Shown in pieces: positions 22,980 to 36,189 of a stretch of 64,000 nt of DNA; the stretch's first letter is position 1, and each line of letters opens with the position of its first letter. A program made the translations under genes and the position numbers. The stretch spans positions 12,569,468-12,633,467 of the forward strand of contig NW_004624781.1 of the NCBI RefSeq assembly GCF_000247695.1. The letters run 5' to 3'. The notes below the pieces were generated by a model. That model had not been told where the DNA came from. It did not search any database and saw only the letters and a program-made list of their open reading frames with translations. The DNA comes from Heterocephalus glaber (lineage: Eukaryota > Chordata > Mammalia > Rodentia > Bathyergidae).

Positions 22980-23162
22980 GTTTTTTTAAAAGTCTCTATC
23001 AAAAAAGTATTTCATACTATTCTGTATTTCTAGTGTTTAAGTGTTTTTTTAAAATCTTGTCTTCACTAGTAAAATGGAGCACTTTTTTCTCAGCAAAAAA
23101 ATCACTGTGTGACATTTCATGAAAAAAACTGTACAAATTACTGATTAAAATGCTTTTTACTG

Positions 23163-23242
23163 AGCCAGGTATTTAGCTCAGTCATTCCACCACCTGCCTT
23201 GCAACCTCAAGGTCCCAAGTTCGATCCCCAGTACCAAAAAAA
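23163..23242 (+). mobile_element. ID-type SINE
   Basis: ATGCTTTTTACTGA is repeated exactly on both sides. Confidence 0.95.
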
Positions 23243-23720
23243 AATGCTTTTTACTGACACAGAAAGATAGAACAATTACTAAAGAAAATAGCAGGTTATA
23301 AACCAGTATGTATAGTATGAACTTTTGTGCTAGCAAAATACATGTATAGAAAATATACATAAAAATGACTTCTGGGTGAGAGAAGCTATATTTTAAAATT
23401 ATTTTGTACTTTAGGGTTTTCCATTAAGAAATCTGTTACCTTTATAATAAAAATATTTTTAATTCTGTAAAGGCTCATATACATATCTTATTAGGTACTA
23501 AATATTAACACCCTCCACAGAGGTTAATTAAAGGGCAACAATTCATTCAGAAAATGACGTAATGTTGAGCATGGATGAAATACTCAAATGTCACATTCCA
23601 ACAGCCCCAAAACCAAGAAAGAAAATTCATCTTTATCTTTACAAGTGCTTCCATTTGAATGTTTAATTATAACTTCTAAATAAAGTAAATGTTTGGTGAT
23701 AACAATAAAATTATTCTTGG

Positions 23721-23807
23721 AGGCCCGGGATTTAGCTCAGTGGTTTCGTTGCCTGCTGCACAAACACAAGGACCCGAGTTCGATCCCCAGTACCAAAACA
23801 AAAACAA
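23721..23807 (+). mobile_element. ID-type SINE
   Basis: AAATTATTCTTGGA is repeated exactly on both sides. Confidence 0.95.
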
Positions 23808-23905
23808 AAACAAATTATTCTTGGAATATCTACTTTTATTTCCATGTAGCTAAATAGGACAATGGTACAGGCAGAACTCACAGCATAAGAAATCGGAGGA
23901 GCTGA

Positions 23906-23980
23906 CATAGTTTTTGGTTTGGGTTTTGGGTTTTTTTGGTACCAGGGATCGAACACAGGACTTTCCGCTTGCAAGGCAGG
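23906..23980 (-). mobile_element. ID-type SINE, 5'-truncated
   Basis: It lacks the A-box half but keeps the flanking GGAGCTGACATAG/GGAGCTAACATAG pair, so the truncation probably occurred at insertion. Confidence 0.88.
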
Positions 23981-24056
23981 TGTGGAGCTAACATAGTTCT
24001 CAGCAAGACCATCTTCTCCTTCCTGATCAGATCAGCCAGACTTCCCCAGAATCCTT

Positions 24057-24219
24057 TGTTTTTTTGTTTTTGTTTTTGCTTTGAGACAGGGTCTCACTAT
24101 GCAGTTCAGGCTGGCCTTGAGCTCACTGTGTAGCCCAGGTTGACCTTGAAGTCATGGCAATCCTCCTGCCTCAGCCTCCCACGTGCTGGGATTACAGACA
24201 TGCACCACCACACGTGGCC
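24057..24219 (-). mobile_element. B1 SINE
   Basis: Minus-strand B1 with duplicated arm; AGAATCCTTT at both flanks. Confidence 0.93.
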
Positions 24220-24392
24220 CAGAGAATCCTTTCAGTAACAAAGAGCTCTGGATCTCACAAAACCACCAGTGTCTTTAAAGACCGTAAACTTTAAGCTATT
24301 TTTTGTCTGAGCTAAAAATCTGTCTTTGGCTAACTTCTTCCACTTGTTAGACCCAGTTCTGCATTCCTGAATTCAGAGTGATAGGCCTGCTG

Positions 24393-25185
<793 letters not shown>

Positions 25186-25344
25186 TCACAGTGGCTGCCA
25201 TTGCCCACCTCAGGGTCCTTCTCAATTGCTTCTGCCTTAACAGACTCCTGATTTTCAGCTCAGTAAGAGGTCATCCAGAAACAAACCACATTTCTCACTG
25301 TCTCCTCAACCTAGTACAACACAGGCTCAGCATATGTGTGGCCA

Positions 25345-25655
25345 TTATAGGATTAATTTCTGGCCAATGAGATGTTAGTGCATGTGACAGCTTCCAGGAG
25401 AAGTTCAAAGACAGCTGATATATACCTTCATTTCTTCCTTTTTCTAGAATTCAGTCAATGGCTGGAGCTCCAGCAGCCACTTTGAATGGTGAGGATGATA
25501 ATTCTCTGGGGTTGGCACAGAGTGAAACCAAAGGACCCTGAGTCCCTGAGGATGACAAGCCATCTCGTTAGTCCTGCACGGCCCACACCCAGACTTCTCT
25601 TCCATGAGAGAAATAAACTTCTATCTTATCAAAGCCACTCTTATCTTGGGGCTCT
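25345..25655 (+). mobile_element. Ancient LTR-like repeat
   Basis: CTGGCCAATGAGATGTTAGT at the start, AGCTCCAGCAGCCACTTTGA in the middle and AGAGAAATAAACTTCTATC at the end. These phrases recur in old mammalian LTR-type repeats; the subfamily is not certain. Confidence 0.45.
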
Positions 25656-26452
25656 TCTTTTGGTCATAAACCCATCTACATGTAAAAATGAACAGCGATC
25701 CAAAGTGGAAGCCTGCAAATGTATTACTATAAATCTCAGTGAAATAATTAGTAGACCTGATAAAGATGTGGGAAATACCCATAAATATTTCCTTTCCGCC
25801 ATGCTTGGTTTTCTGAGAATGTGTGCCTGCAGGCGGGCTCTAGAGGCCAGGACTAAACACCGAGCTGAAAGCAGCTCAGCACAACACAGCCTTCTCTTGC
25901 TGGCACCCAGTGCAGGTTCTGCAGCTCCACAGCTCAGGGCCTGGAGACAGCTGCAGAGACAGCAGTCAGGGATGCAAAGCACACCCATCCTTTCTGCTCT
26001 CTGCCCCGCCCCGAAGGAAGCTGGGGGGGGGGGGGGGGTGATCACGCTGAATAACCTGAGCCAACAAAATTTGCCTGCCAGGTACCAGCTTCAGAGGCTG
26101 CTGGTTTTGAATATGACACACGCGAGGCTTTCTTGGCACAGTTTTGGAGCAGTTTGCAACCCTGAGCTCTGTGGGATTCAGGAAAAGGAGGCAAGAAGTT
26201 GGGGGGGGGGTGACCCACTGCCCTGGGCCACTGCACACTGGGGTTCTGCAGGGAGAGATCTACTCCACACTGGTCCTGAAATGAAAACAAGCCAGGGTCA
26301 AGCTGCTAAGTGTGCATTTTATTTAGAAATGCAAATGGGTAATTTGGATCTTTAAGCACTTGACTTACATTTGTCTTAAGTGAAAAATTCTATTTAACCT
26401 TTTTAACCAAAAGAAATCAAATGTTCCACTTCTTTATAAAGACTATAAACCC
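25656..26452. other. Intron, nothing recognised
   Basis: Contains two long G runs (about 26,024-26,037 and 26,201-26,210). The open frame spanning 25,486-26,355 starts inside an old repeat and shows no protein similarity. Confidence 0.5.
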
Positions 26453-26968
<516 letters not shown>

Positions 26969-27639
26969 TTAGCTGTAAAACAGTTTTGAAGTGACAGGAA
27001 ACAACCTCTGACTCTCAGGTAAATAGCACTAAACTCTGCTCCCTCAGAGCAGCATGCTTCCCTCCTCCAGGGCTCACACTAGGCTGGGAAGGGGCAGCAG
27101 GAACACATGACACAAAAGCCCCCGATGATGCTGCTACCCATAGATGGCAGAGTAGGCACTGAGGTGACCGTGACACAGTGGACCTTCGTGGTTCTGAGGC
27201 CCGAAGTGCCCCTGGCTCACAGGACTCTGTGTCCTGTATCCTGTGTCCTGCTGCCCTCCTTCCCTGGTTCGAGTCCCTTTTATTTCCCAGGACTGAAGCC
27301 TGGCTCGGGTGTTCTCACTTGTGCCCCAAACTGCTCTTGACCCCCAGGGACACATCCCAATTTCATTCAGAAGAATCTTTTTTTAAATTTAAAAGTCTTC
27401 CCAAACTCCTATTCCTCTAGTCCTCTCTCTTCCCAAATTCCTGAAAAGAACTGTCTGTACATACTACTTCCCCTTCATCACTCTTTCTTATTTTTAGTAT
27501 ATGTAGTAAAATTATAGAAAAATATATGTGGTATAGGTATATGATTTAAATAATACTAACATGAACATCCACTGTTGTAGAGTCACTACTAATCCTGCAA
27601 TATCTGCTCTCTTATTCCATATAAAAAGCCCTCAAGTAT

Positions 27640-27790
27640 CAACTAGCCAGAGACCTTGTTTCCCAGCCTCCCTTGCAGCTAGGTGTGGGCACACAAATAA
27701 GTCAGGCAACAGGACCTCCTGGTCCACACTTCCTGTGTGGAAGTGATAGAGCACATTTCCAGTCACATCCTTAAAAACAGACTGGGGAGG
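27640..27790 (+). mobile_element. Ancient repeat fragment
   Basis: CCCAGCCTCCCTTGCAGCTA then GGTGTGGGCAC, a phrase found in old interspersed repeats; class unresolved. Confidence 0.35.
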
Positions 27791-27799
27791 GCAAGGTCT

Positions 27800-28203
27800 G
27801 GTGCAACAGAGTCCACACCCTAGGGGCGTGAGCACCACCTCACCACTGTTACACAGCAGTCACAGCCCTGAGGCCAGACTGTACACAAACTAACACAGCT
27901 ATGTCCTCCCACCAGCCCACGACTAGACCTCCACCAGGATTTAGAAATCCCAAGGGTACTTGCTGGCGACCCCAGCCCCCAGGAGGTATGCACCACCCAG
28001 AATTTCCTGTTCTCTGCCAGTACTCTTACAAGGGCTCTAGTGATCACACAGGCTTACATGGATGATACAGAGTAACCTATTCATAACCTAATCACACTTG
28101 CAAAGTCTCTTCCTACTATATAAGGTAACTAACTGTTCACCCATCTCAGTAATTAGGAGGTGGAGATATTTGGGGAATCATTGTTCAGTCTACCACAACC
28201 GCT
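27800..28203 (-). mobile_element. MLT1-like MaLR LTR
   Basis: Minus strand reads TAGACTGAACAATGATTCCC, CTTTGCAAGTGTGATTAGGT and AGAGCCCTTGTAAGAGTACT, in MLT1 order. Confidence 0.6.
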
Positions 28204-28208
28204 TATCT

Positions 28209-28305
28209 TTTCTTTTTTCTTTTTTTTTTTTGGTACCTGGGATCAAACTCAGGACCTTGCGCTTTCAAGGCAGGCACCGGAACCACTGAGCTAAATCCCC
28301 AGCCC
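28209..28305 (-). mobile_element. ID-type SINE
   Basis: GCTTATCTTTTCTT is repeated exactly on both sides. Confidence 0.95.
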
Positions 28306-28384
28306 CTGCTTATCTTTTCTTAAAAGCTCTTATGACTATTAAGAATAATATAGCATCTGTCTACTTAGTCTTTATTTGATTATG

Positions 28385-28520
28385 GCCACTAGCTCCTTAT
28401 ACTGTAAACTCCATGAGAACCAGACCAGTCTGATTTTCTGTTCATCACTGAACAGTACTTACAGCACTGAATACTCAGAACACTGAACAGCCCCTCAGCC
28501 ATACTCAACAAATATGGGGC
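28385..28520 (+). mobile_element. L2 3' end
   Basis: TGTAAACTCCATGAGAACCA, TTGTTCATCACTG-like and CTCAACAAATATGG phrases in L2 order. Confidence 0.55.
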
Positions 28521-28569
28521 ATCGTCAACAAATATGGTGAATGTTTAAATTTTTTAAAATATTGCACCA

Positions 28570-28840
28570 AAAAAGACACACTGCCATTAACGCTCCTCAC
28601 AAAATTCTCCTTTGCTTTGAACACACTTATTCCATCACTCTTGCCACTTTCTGAAGCAGCTCTGGAAGTCCTCTTTTGTGAGTGTCTTTAGTTGTGCTGT
28701 TGTGGCTGCCTCAATATCTTGAATCGATTCAAAATGTTTACCTCTCAAAAATCATTTTGACTTTGGGGACGAACCAGAAGGTTCATGGGGCCAGATCTGA
28801 TGAATAAGGCAGATGAGGACACAGTGTCATGTTTTTATTT
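28570..28840 (-). mobile_element. Mariner transposase remnant, left arm
   Basis: The minus strand reads N-K-N-M-T-L-C-P-H-L-P-Y-S-S-D-L-A-P, the block holding the last catalytic Asp of mariner transposases. It continues through P-K-V-K-M-I-F-E-R to F-Q-S-C-F-R-K-W-Q-E near the C-terminus, with in-frame stops. Inactive. Confidence 0.8.
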
Positions 28841-29330
28841 GACAGAAATTGACATAAACATTTTGAATTGGTTTGTGACATCAAGGCAGCCATGAAAAGA
28901 TACAAAAGAGGAACCCCAGGACGGCTTCAAAAAGTGACAAGAATGATGGGGTAGTGTGAGAAATTGAAAGTGTAAATAAGGATCAAAACGTATCAATAGA
29001 TAATGTGAAATAGAAAGAAAAGGTCCAAAGGGGAAGGGGAAAGGAAAGAAGGGAAAGGAGTAATTATGAGAAAAGGAAAAAACGGAAACAAAGTCTTTGT
29101 AAATAGGGAAGGGTGGAGGGACTGAAGGGAGGGCAGGGGAAGGGGGAAAAAATAAGAACCAAGATGCATCATGTAAAGGTATAAACTTCCAATGATGAAT
29201 GTCATATTGTATACCTAAAATGTACCAATAAAATTAATTTTTAAAAAAAGAATGATGAGGTAGGTGTGTTTGAAGCAAGAGGGAATATTTTGAGAGAGAT
29301 TAATGGTAATGTGTCTTTTACTGTAATAAA
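28841..29330 (+). mobile_element. Mariner transposase remnant, right arm
   Basis: Plus strand: ACATTTTGAATTGGTTTGTG corresponds to the left arm read from the opposite strand, followed by a degraded C-terminal part (CLKQEGIF). It is split at 28,954 by an L1 tail and resumes at 29,248. The two arms point away from each other. Confidence 0.65.
28955..29247 (+). mobile_element. L1 3' UTR insertion, severely 5'-truncated
   Basis: Only the polypurine 3' UTR and tail (ACCAATAAAATTAATTTTTA) are present. AAGAATGATGGGGTAG (28,939-28,954) and AAGAATGATGAGGTAG (29,248-29,263) are a 15-of-16 target duplication. Confidence 0.93.
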
Positions 29331-29584
29331 TTTTAAAAACTGAAATAGTTATCTTTTTATTACAATATACATATAAAATAGATAAATTATTATCCAGTCA
29401 CTAAAACTGATAATTATGAAGGAAAAGTAACAACAGGCTACATGGAAACTTTTCCTTTTAACTTCTGTGATTGTTTTCATTGTGTGCAATAAATAAAAAC
29501 CAAGAAGAAAAGAAGGGCAGTACTGCATAAACTCAGAAAGAACGTCAACTAAAAGCTTTTTTTTTTTGATAAGCTCATGACTTA

Positions 29585-29713
<129 letters not shown>

Positions 29714-29886
29714 TCAGGTATACTTTCAGAAAACATTTCCTAAGCTATGTGCTAGTCAGTAGTGTTAAGATGCAATCATTTAGGAGTTCGCCTCATTTTT
29801 TACCTTTGTTTTTTTTTCTTACACACCCGCTGAAGATCAAGACCAGCAACACTGCCAAAATATTGATCACACACCAGGCACTAAAC

Positions 29887-30348
29887 TGTTCCGTTCTGTA
29901 ATGAGCAAACCCAATAGCAGCCCCAAAATGGAGTCAGGAAGCCCAAAATGGAGTCTGATGAGTCATGACCCTCCAGGGATCTTACAAGAACATCTGCCAG
30001 GTGTGCTCTGGTTGTCTGGGACATCCCCAGAGCACGATCAGGAAGTCCACAGGCTCTGCATGGGCACTGGGTGAACACTGCAAAGCCTGGCCCCTAAAAA
30101 ATATGTAGTCTCCCATAGGATAGAGATTACATTCCTTATACAATGGCCCAAGCTCCCTTCTAAGCCCCTTTAAAAACTGCTAGACAAAGGGCCTTCTTGG
30201 GTATCCTACTCAGAACCCCGTTCTGTCTAGTGGGAGCTTTACTTCCTTGCCTTTACATTTTTAAAATAAATTTGCCTGCACCCTACTTCCTCTGTCCACA
30301 ATTTCATTCTTCGTCACTGTGGGATAGGACCCTGGAATTCTGGTAACA
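29887..30348 (+). mobile_element. Solo ERV-type LTR in intron
   Basis: Unit of 462 bases, TGTTCC to TAACA. It has paired AAAATGGAGTC motifs near the 5' end, CCCCTTTAAAAACTG as a possible TATA region and AATAAA at 30,265. It is antisense to FAM81A and 195 bases from an exon. No coding region and no clear target duplication. Confidence 0.6.
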
Positions 30349-30611
30349 CCATTACCTACCTGTTTCTCCTTGTCTTTTCACTAAAATTTAATATAAACCT
30401 AGTCCTTATTTTCCACAAAAATTGTGATGTACATCGTTCCTCACTTAAAAATTCATAGTTTTTCTCAGATCTACAACAACAGTAACAAAATCTCTTTTGA
30501 TGGATTTCTGTGTTTTACTTGGCTTGGATACTAGGAAGCTTAAGATTGTCTTTACATCTATTTTCTGGTAATAATTTCATCCTTACTCATCCTTCAAAAT
30601 TATTTTTAAAA

Positions 30612-30682
30612 TGGGCCAGGATTTAGCTCAGTGGTACCATGCCTGCCTGGCAAGTGCAAGGTCCTGAGTTCAATTCCCAGTG
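30612..30682 (+). mobile_element. ID-type SINE
   Basis: The B-box end runs into CACACATACA rather than poly-A, seeding the TA-rich repeat. Confidence 0.88.
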
Positions 30683-30689
30683 TACACAC

Positions 30690-30800
30690 ATACAATATAT
30701 ATATATACTATAAATATATATATATATAAATATATATATAGTATATATATATATAGAATATATATATAGACTATATATAGAGAGAGAATATAGAGAGAGA

Positions 30801-30840
<40 letters not shown>
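30690..30840. repeat. TA/GA-rich simple repeat ending in CA
   Basis: Interleaved TA dinucleotides and AGAGAGAATA units, ending in (CA)6. It grows directly out of the tail of an ID SINE (30,612-30,682). Long self-complementary TA stretches could extrude as hairpins. Confidence 0.9.
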
Positions 30841-30841
<1 letters not shown>

Positions 30842-30936
30842 TTTTTTTAACAGTGGACTTGTCTCTTTTTTTTTCATAGTTTTATAACATCTGTATTTTT
30901 CACATAAGCGACTTACTGGACACAGGAGATAAGCAT

Positions 30937-31019
30937 TTTTTTTTTGGTACCAGGGATCGAACTCTGGTCCTTGTGCTTGTGAGGCAGGCGACAGAACCAC
31001 TGAGCTAAATCCCCGGCCC
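30937..31019 (-). mobile_element. ID-type SINE
   Basis: AGATAAGCATTTTT is repeated exactly on both sides. Confidence 0.95.
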
Positions 31020-31435
31020 CAGATAAGCATTTTTAATCTGACCTTCGGATTACAAGTGCTATTATTTTTCAAGAATAGTCTCTCAAGTGAAGAATGGTAA
31101 ATAAGGCAGGTAATGTAGGAAAAGTCCTAGAAGGCCCACCCTGTTACGATAAAGGGAAACTTGTAAAAGGCCAAAAATCAAACTGAAGCACCAAGTTTCA
31201 CTTTGTGAAATCAGTCTGTGAATTTCAAGGTAGAAAATTCTAAATCTCACTAGGCAGCCTCCCCCTAGCTTTGGCCTAGTTTTGTAGCACAGGCAGACAG
31301 TGTGATGAGAAAGCACCCACACTGTGTCCCAGTGAACACACTAACTATTCCCTGCACCACAACTGGGGTGAGTGGCAGGCGACGGAACACAGGACAGCTA
31401 ACCTGTGCGAGAGGGAGGTTTTCTTTTTGTTTTGA

Positions 31436-31623
31436 TTTGGGTACTGGGGATTAAACCCAGGGCCTTTGCATTGAGCTTCATCCCCCCCAGCCCTTTTTTA
31501 TTTTTTATTTTGAGACAGGGTCTTGCTGAGTTGCTAACTTGCCTGGCTCAGGCTCAAACTTTCAATCCCCCTGCCTCAGCCTTCCAGAGTGCTAGGATTA
31601 CAGGCGTGCACCACCATGCCCAG
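31436..31623 (-). mobile_element. B1-ID composite SINE
   Basis: Reversed: B1 half with GTGCACCACCATGCCCAGC at the right, ID half with GGGTACTGGGGATTAAACCC at the left. Confidence 0.9.
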
Positions 31624-31915
31624 CAGTTTAGAATCTCTAGAACACATTAATCATTTTAAGAATAAGGGGAAAGAAAAAACAAAAGCAAAACAAAACAAAA
31701 AAAAAGAATAAGGGGAAAGAATCTTTCCGTTAAGAAGGCTATACCAAAAACATCATTGAGGTTTGGTTGCCAGACTCATGAAGTGTCACTTCAGTGAAAC
31801 AGAGAAAGAAGAAACAAAGAGATGCTTATCATTTGCATAAACCTGTGCTGGGGCCCCAGCTAATTTCTCCTGCAAAAAATTAACACCCCAGCTAAGAACA
31901 AATTACCCACTTTTA

Positions 31916-32077
<162 letters not shown>

Positions 32078-32224
32078 TCAAACGACAAAGCCACCTCTTA
32101 TGAAAGTTTTCAAACATGTGCAAAAGCACCCTCATGTGGTATGAAATGCAAGACCCAGCTCAAAGAGACTGCATCACCAATCACAGCTTCTAAGGCAAGT
32201 TTGAGTGGACTCTGAGACCATCCC

Positions 32225-34975
32225 TGGCGTACACACCAGCACTAAGGGAGAATTATTCCAGGAATGCAAGTCTGGTTGAGCCCCAGAGAAGCAATTAATT
32301 TAATATAGTACATCAGTAGAAAAACAGATAAAAGCCACACAATCATCTCAATAGATGAAGAAAAAAAGCACTGAATAAAATCCAACATTCTTCATGACTA
32401 CAAAAAACAACAGTCAGCAAACTAGAAATAGAAAGGAACTTTCTTAACCTGATAAAGAACAAATAGAAAAATGCCACAGCTGAATTCAAACTTCATGGTG
32501 TGAGACAGAAGCCTTCCCCTATGGTCAGGAATAAGACAAGGATGTCTGCTCTCACTATTTCTACTCAACATCCCAGCTGAGACTCTAATCACAGTATTTA
32601 GCCAAGAAAAAGAAATCAAAGTCATCCAGACAGAAATGGAAGAAGTAAAACTATCTCTACATGTAGGTATCATGACTTTCTATATAAAAAATCACAGAAC
32701 TGGAGAAAAGATAGCCTCTTTAATAAATGGTGTTGGAAAAACTGGATTTCAACTTGCCAAAGATTAAAACTAGACCCCTATCTTTCACCATGCACTAAAC
32801 TAAAATCAAAGTGGATTAAAGATCTAAATATTAAAATAGAAACACTAAACTTGCTGGAAGATAAGTTAGGTAGAACTCTCAAAGACACTGGCATAGGAAA
32901 GGACTTTATGAACAAAACCTCAGTAGCACAGGCACTAAGCACAAAGAATCAACAACTGGGATCTCATCTTATTAAAAAGCTTCTGCAATGCAAGAGAAAC
33001 CACCAACAAAGCTAAGAGACAACCTACAATGTGGGAAGAAATTTTTACCAGCTGTTCCTCAGACAAAGGTCTACTATCTAGAATATATCAAGAACTCAAA
33101 AAAATCAGATCCCCCCAAATATAAAGACCCAATTCAAAAATGGGCATCTGAAATGAACAGACATTTCTCAGACAAAGAAGTAAAGGCAGCAAATAAATAC
33201 ATGAAAAAATGTTCAACATCACTGGTCATTCAAGAGGCAAATGAAAACAACACTGAGATTCCACCTCACCCCACAAAGAATGGCTGCTATCAAGAAATCA
33301 ACCAATAACAAATGCTGGAGGGGTTGTGGGGAGAAAGGAACCCTTCTCCATTGGTGGGAGTGCAGACTGGTGCAACCACTGTGGAAATCAATATGGAGAT
33401 ATATCAAAAAACTAGGATTAGAGGTCCCATTTGACCCAGCTATTCCCCTGCTGGGTATCTTCCCCAGAGAATTAAAAGAATCATACCACAGTGATATATG
33501 TGCACCCATGTTTATAGTGGCACAGTTTGTAATAGCTAAAGCTGGGAAACAGCCCAAGTGCCCATCAACTGGAAACTGGATAAAGAAGATGTGGGGTTCT
33601 TTTTATAAAATGGAGTACTACTCAGCCATAAAGAACAAGAAACTAGAGACATTTATAGGTAAATGAATGCACATTGAGGCGCGACTCTTAAGTGAAATAA
33701 ATAGGACACACGTGTGTAAATATTGAAGTTTCTCTGGTGTCAAAAACTAAAAGTGTAAATAAGATTCAAAATGTATAATAGATAATGTGAAATAGGAAGA
33801 AAAGATCTAAAGGAGTAGGGAAATGGGAGGGGTAGGAGAAAGGAAAGAAGGGAAAAGAAAAAAATATGAGAAAAGGAAAAAAATGGAAACAAAGTCTTTG
33901 TAAATAGGGAGGGGTGGAAGGGGTGAAGGGAGGGCAGGGGAATGGGGAAAAAATAAGAACCAATATACATCATTCTTAAAGGTACAAGATCCCAATAAAG
34001 AATATAACTGTATTGTATGCCTAAAATGTACCAATAAATTTAATAAAAAAAAGAAAATCATAGGAAATCCACTAAAAATTAGTAGAAATAATGAGTCAGT
34101 TTAGCAAGATGGCAGAATAAAAGACCAAAATACCAAAACCAATTATTCTGCCACACAAGGACAGGCTGATCGGGGCTGGCGTTTTTGATTTCTAGTTTTC
34201 AAGGTTCATTATTTTCCATTTAGGTCTTATTTTCAGGGAAATAGGCATTAGGATAATATAAATCAAAACCACAATGACATAGCTCTTCAGACCCACTAGG
34301 ATGGCTATACTGAAAAAGACAGCTAGCAAGTGCTGGTGCAGGTGTGGGGAAATCTGAAGCCTGGTACAGTGCTGGTGCCAGGGAAAAACGGTGCAGTTAC
34401 TTCGGAAAATAGTCTGGCTGTTGTGTTTCTCAAGGTTAATTATAAAGTCACTCTGTCACCCAGTGGTCCCATTCTAGGTACATATTCAAGGGAAATGAGT
34501 CTATGACCACACAAAAACTTCTTCACAAATGTGCATAGCAGCATTACTTGTAAGACCCAAAAAGTAAACACAACCCAAAGACTCAATTGACATATAAATA
34601 AAACATGGTACACGATGAGATATTATTAAGCCACAAATAGGAATGAAGAACTGGTACAAGTTATGACACAGATAAACCCTGAAAACATCATCCAAAATGT
34701 AGGAGTGAGTCTCAAAGGTACACATGTACTATGATTCCATTTCCATTCCTGAAGAGGCAAATCCATGAGAGACAGGAAGTACTGGGTGGTGGCCACGGAC
34801 TGGGGGAAGGGAAGGGGGAAGCGGAAGAAGATGGGAGAGTGATGGCTAGTGGCTGTGTGGTTTCTTTTTGAATGGTACCAATGTTTTACAAGGAATTGTG
34901 ATAGTTACATAACTCTGTGAGTACACCTAGAGCCACTGGGTACATATACTTTGAATAGGTGACTGACATGCTGTG
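32225..34975 (+). mobile_element. Old L1, interrupted by a younger L1
   Basis: Pieces at 32,225-32,690 (reverse transcriptase part, CAATAGATGAAGAAAAAAAG, GGATGTCTGCTCTCACTATT), 34,058-34,165 and 34,230-34,975 (ORF2 C-terminal part and 3' UTR) follow L1 order on one strand. Heavily mutated. Confidence 0.8.
32697..34050 (+). mobile_element. Younger L1, 5'-truncated, inside the old L1
   Basis: The last third of ORF2 and the 3' UTR. The frame from 33,241 is open for 141 codons (C-W-R-G-C-G-E-K-G-T-L-L-H and G-L-E-V-P-F-D-P-A-I-P-L-L-G-I). The polypurine 3' UTR ends ACCAATAAATTTAATAAAAA. AAAATCACAGAA and AAAATCATAGGAA flank it as a probable target duplication. Confidence 0.9.
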
Positions 34976-34999
34976 AATTATCTCACTAGAGTTCTTCAT

Positions 35000-35084
35000 T
35001 TTTTTTTTTTGGTACCGGGGATTGAACTCGGGTCCTTGCGCTTGCGAGGCAGGCGGCGGAACCACTGAGCTAAATCCCTGGCCC
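35000..35084 (-). mobile_element. ID-type SINE, near consensus
   Basis: TAGAGTTCTTCATT is repeated exactly on both sides; very few differences from the local consensus. Confidence 0.96.
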
Positions 35085-35099
35085 TAGAGTTCTTCATTA

Positions 35100-36180
35100 A
35101 GAGAAGAGATGAGAGAGAGAAAGAGAGCATGAGCGAGCCAGGAAGAGCACCTGTGGGGTCTTCAGAGCCACTGGGCCATTTCTCAGGGGCTCCCAGTAAT
35201 ATTCTTCTCCAATTCCCAGCGAGCACCTAAGAAAGAACTTAGGCACCAATTCAGCCCACAGACATTTTTCCTCTGCAGCTGTCACCACGAAATCCAACCT
35301 CACAGAGGAAAGTAGAAGCAGCCACAGAAGCCTGGAGAAGTGAATGCCAGAGGAGGCCCACGTATTCCACTCAGAATTGGAAAACTAAACTCCCGGAGCG
35401 CCGCTTTAGGGAGAAACGAGAAGTCTCCGACCAAGTCCTGTTCAGGTGTATTATGCTGAGTGGCATAAAAGCACCAGGGAGAACCCTTCTGAGCTGGATT
35501 TACAGGGGGAAAAATCAGGGTTTGTTTGCTATTCATTATGTCTCAAATGGATACACAAACTATAAAATTAAATGTGCAACAATACTGCAGCCTAGTAATT
35601 TAAGAGTACCACTGAAATACCTCATACCCCTTTAATACAATTATATTATCAAAGTAAGAAAGTCAAAACCTTGCCGAAGAATTTTTATTTTACGTGAATT
35701 CATTTCAACAAAGTCTCATTAGCATTCCAAGGGAAACACAAATACAGGCTCAAGACAAAGCAAAAGTGCTCGTAACAAAGTTTCCTGATGGTGCTAGAAT
35801 AAAAGTATTTGTATGGGAAAGAATCAAGTTGGGTAGACAAGTGGAGAAGAAAACAAAGAATGCTCTAAGATTCCTGACAGCGTTTCCAAGTAATTTCTCT
35901 ACTACAAGATGCAGGATAAGAAGGACAGTTTCAATCCCCTCGTTGCCCTGAGATGCCAACAGCCACCGTTTAGTCCAAGCTGACCCCATGTGGCGCTGTT
36001 ATTTAGTCTTTTTCTGCAATTCAGGTAGTCATGAAGATCTGCCAAGTTCTCCCAAAGTCCCCTGAGCCCTGCTGCTCCGGGTATTGCTCCGGTCTTTCCA
36101 CTCCTTTCTGTCCTGTCCAGCCCACAGCTGGGATTTCTTTCAAGCCAAACCCTGTGGACAAGGAGCCAAGCTTTTTCTGC
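35100..36180. other. Intron, nothing recognised
   Basis: No interspersed repeat or exon seen; single-copy-looking intron DNA. Confidence 0.5.
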
Positions 36181-36189
36181 CTTCCTACA

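Noticed and set aside
25486..26355. Open frame of 289 codons on the plus strand
   Set aside because: It starts inside an old LTR-like repeat, crosses G homopolymers, has no recognised domain and lies antisense within a FAM81A intron.
33241..33666. Protein-like frame of 141 codons
   Set aside because: It is the ORF2 C-terminus of a truncated L1, not a host gene.
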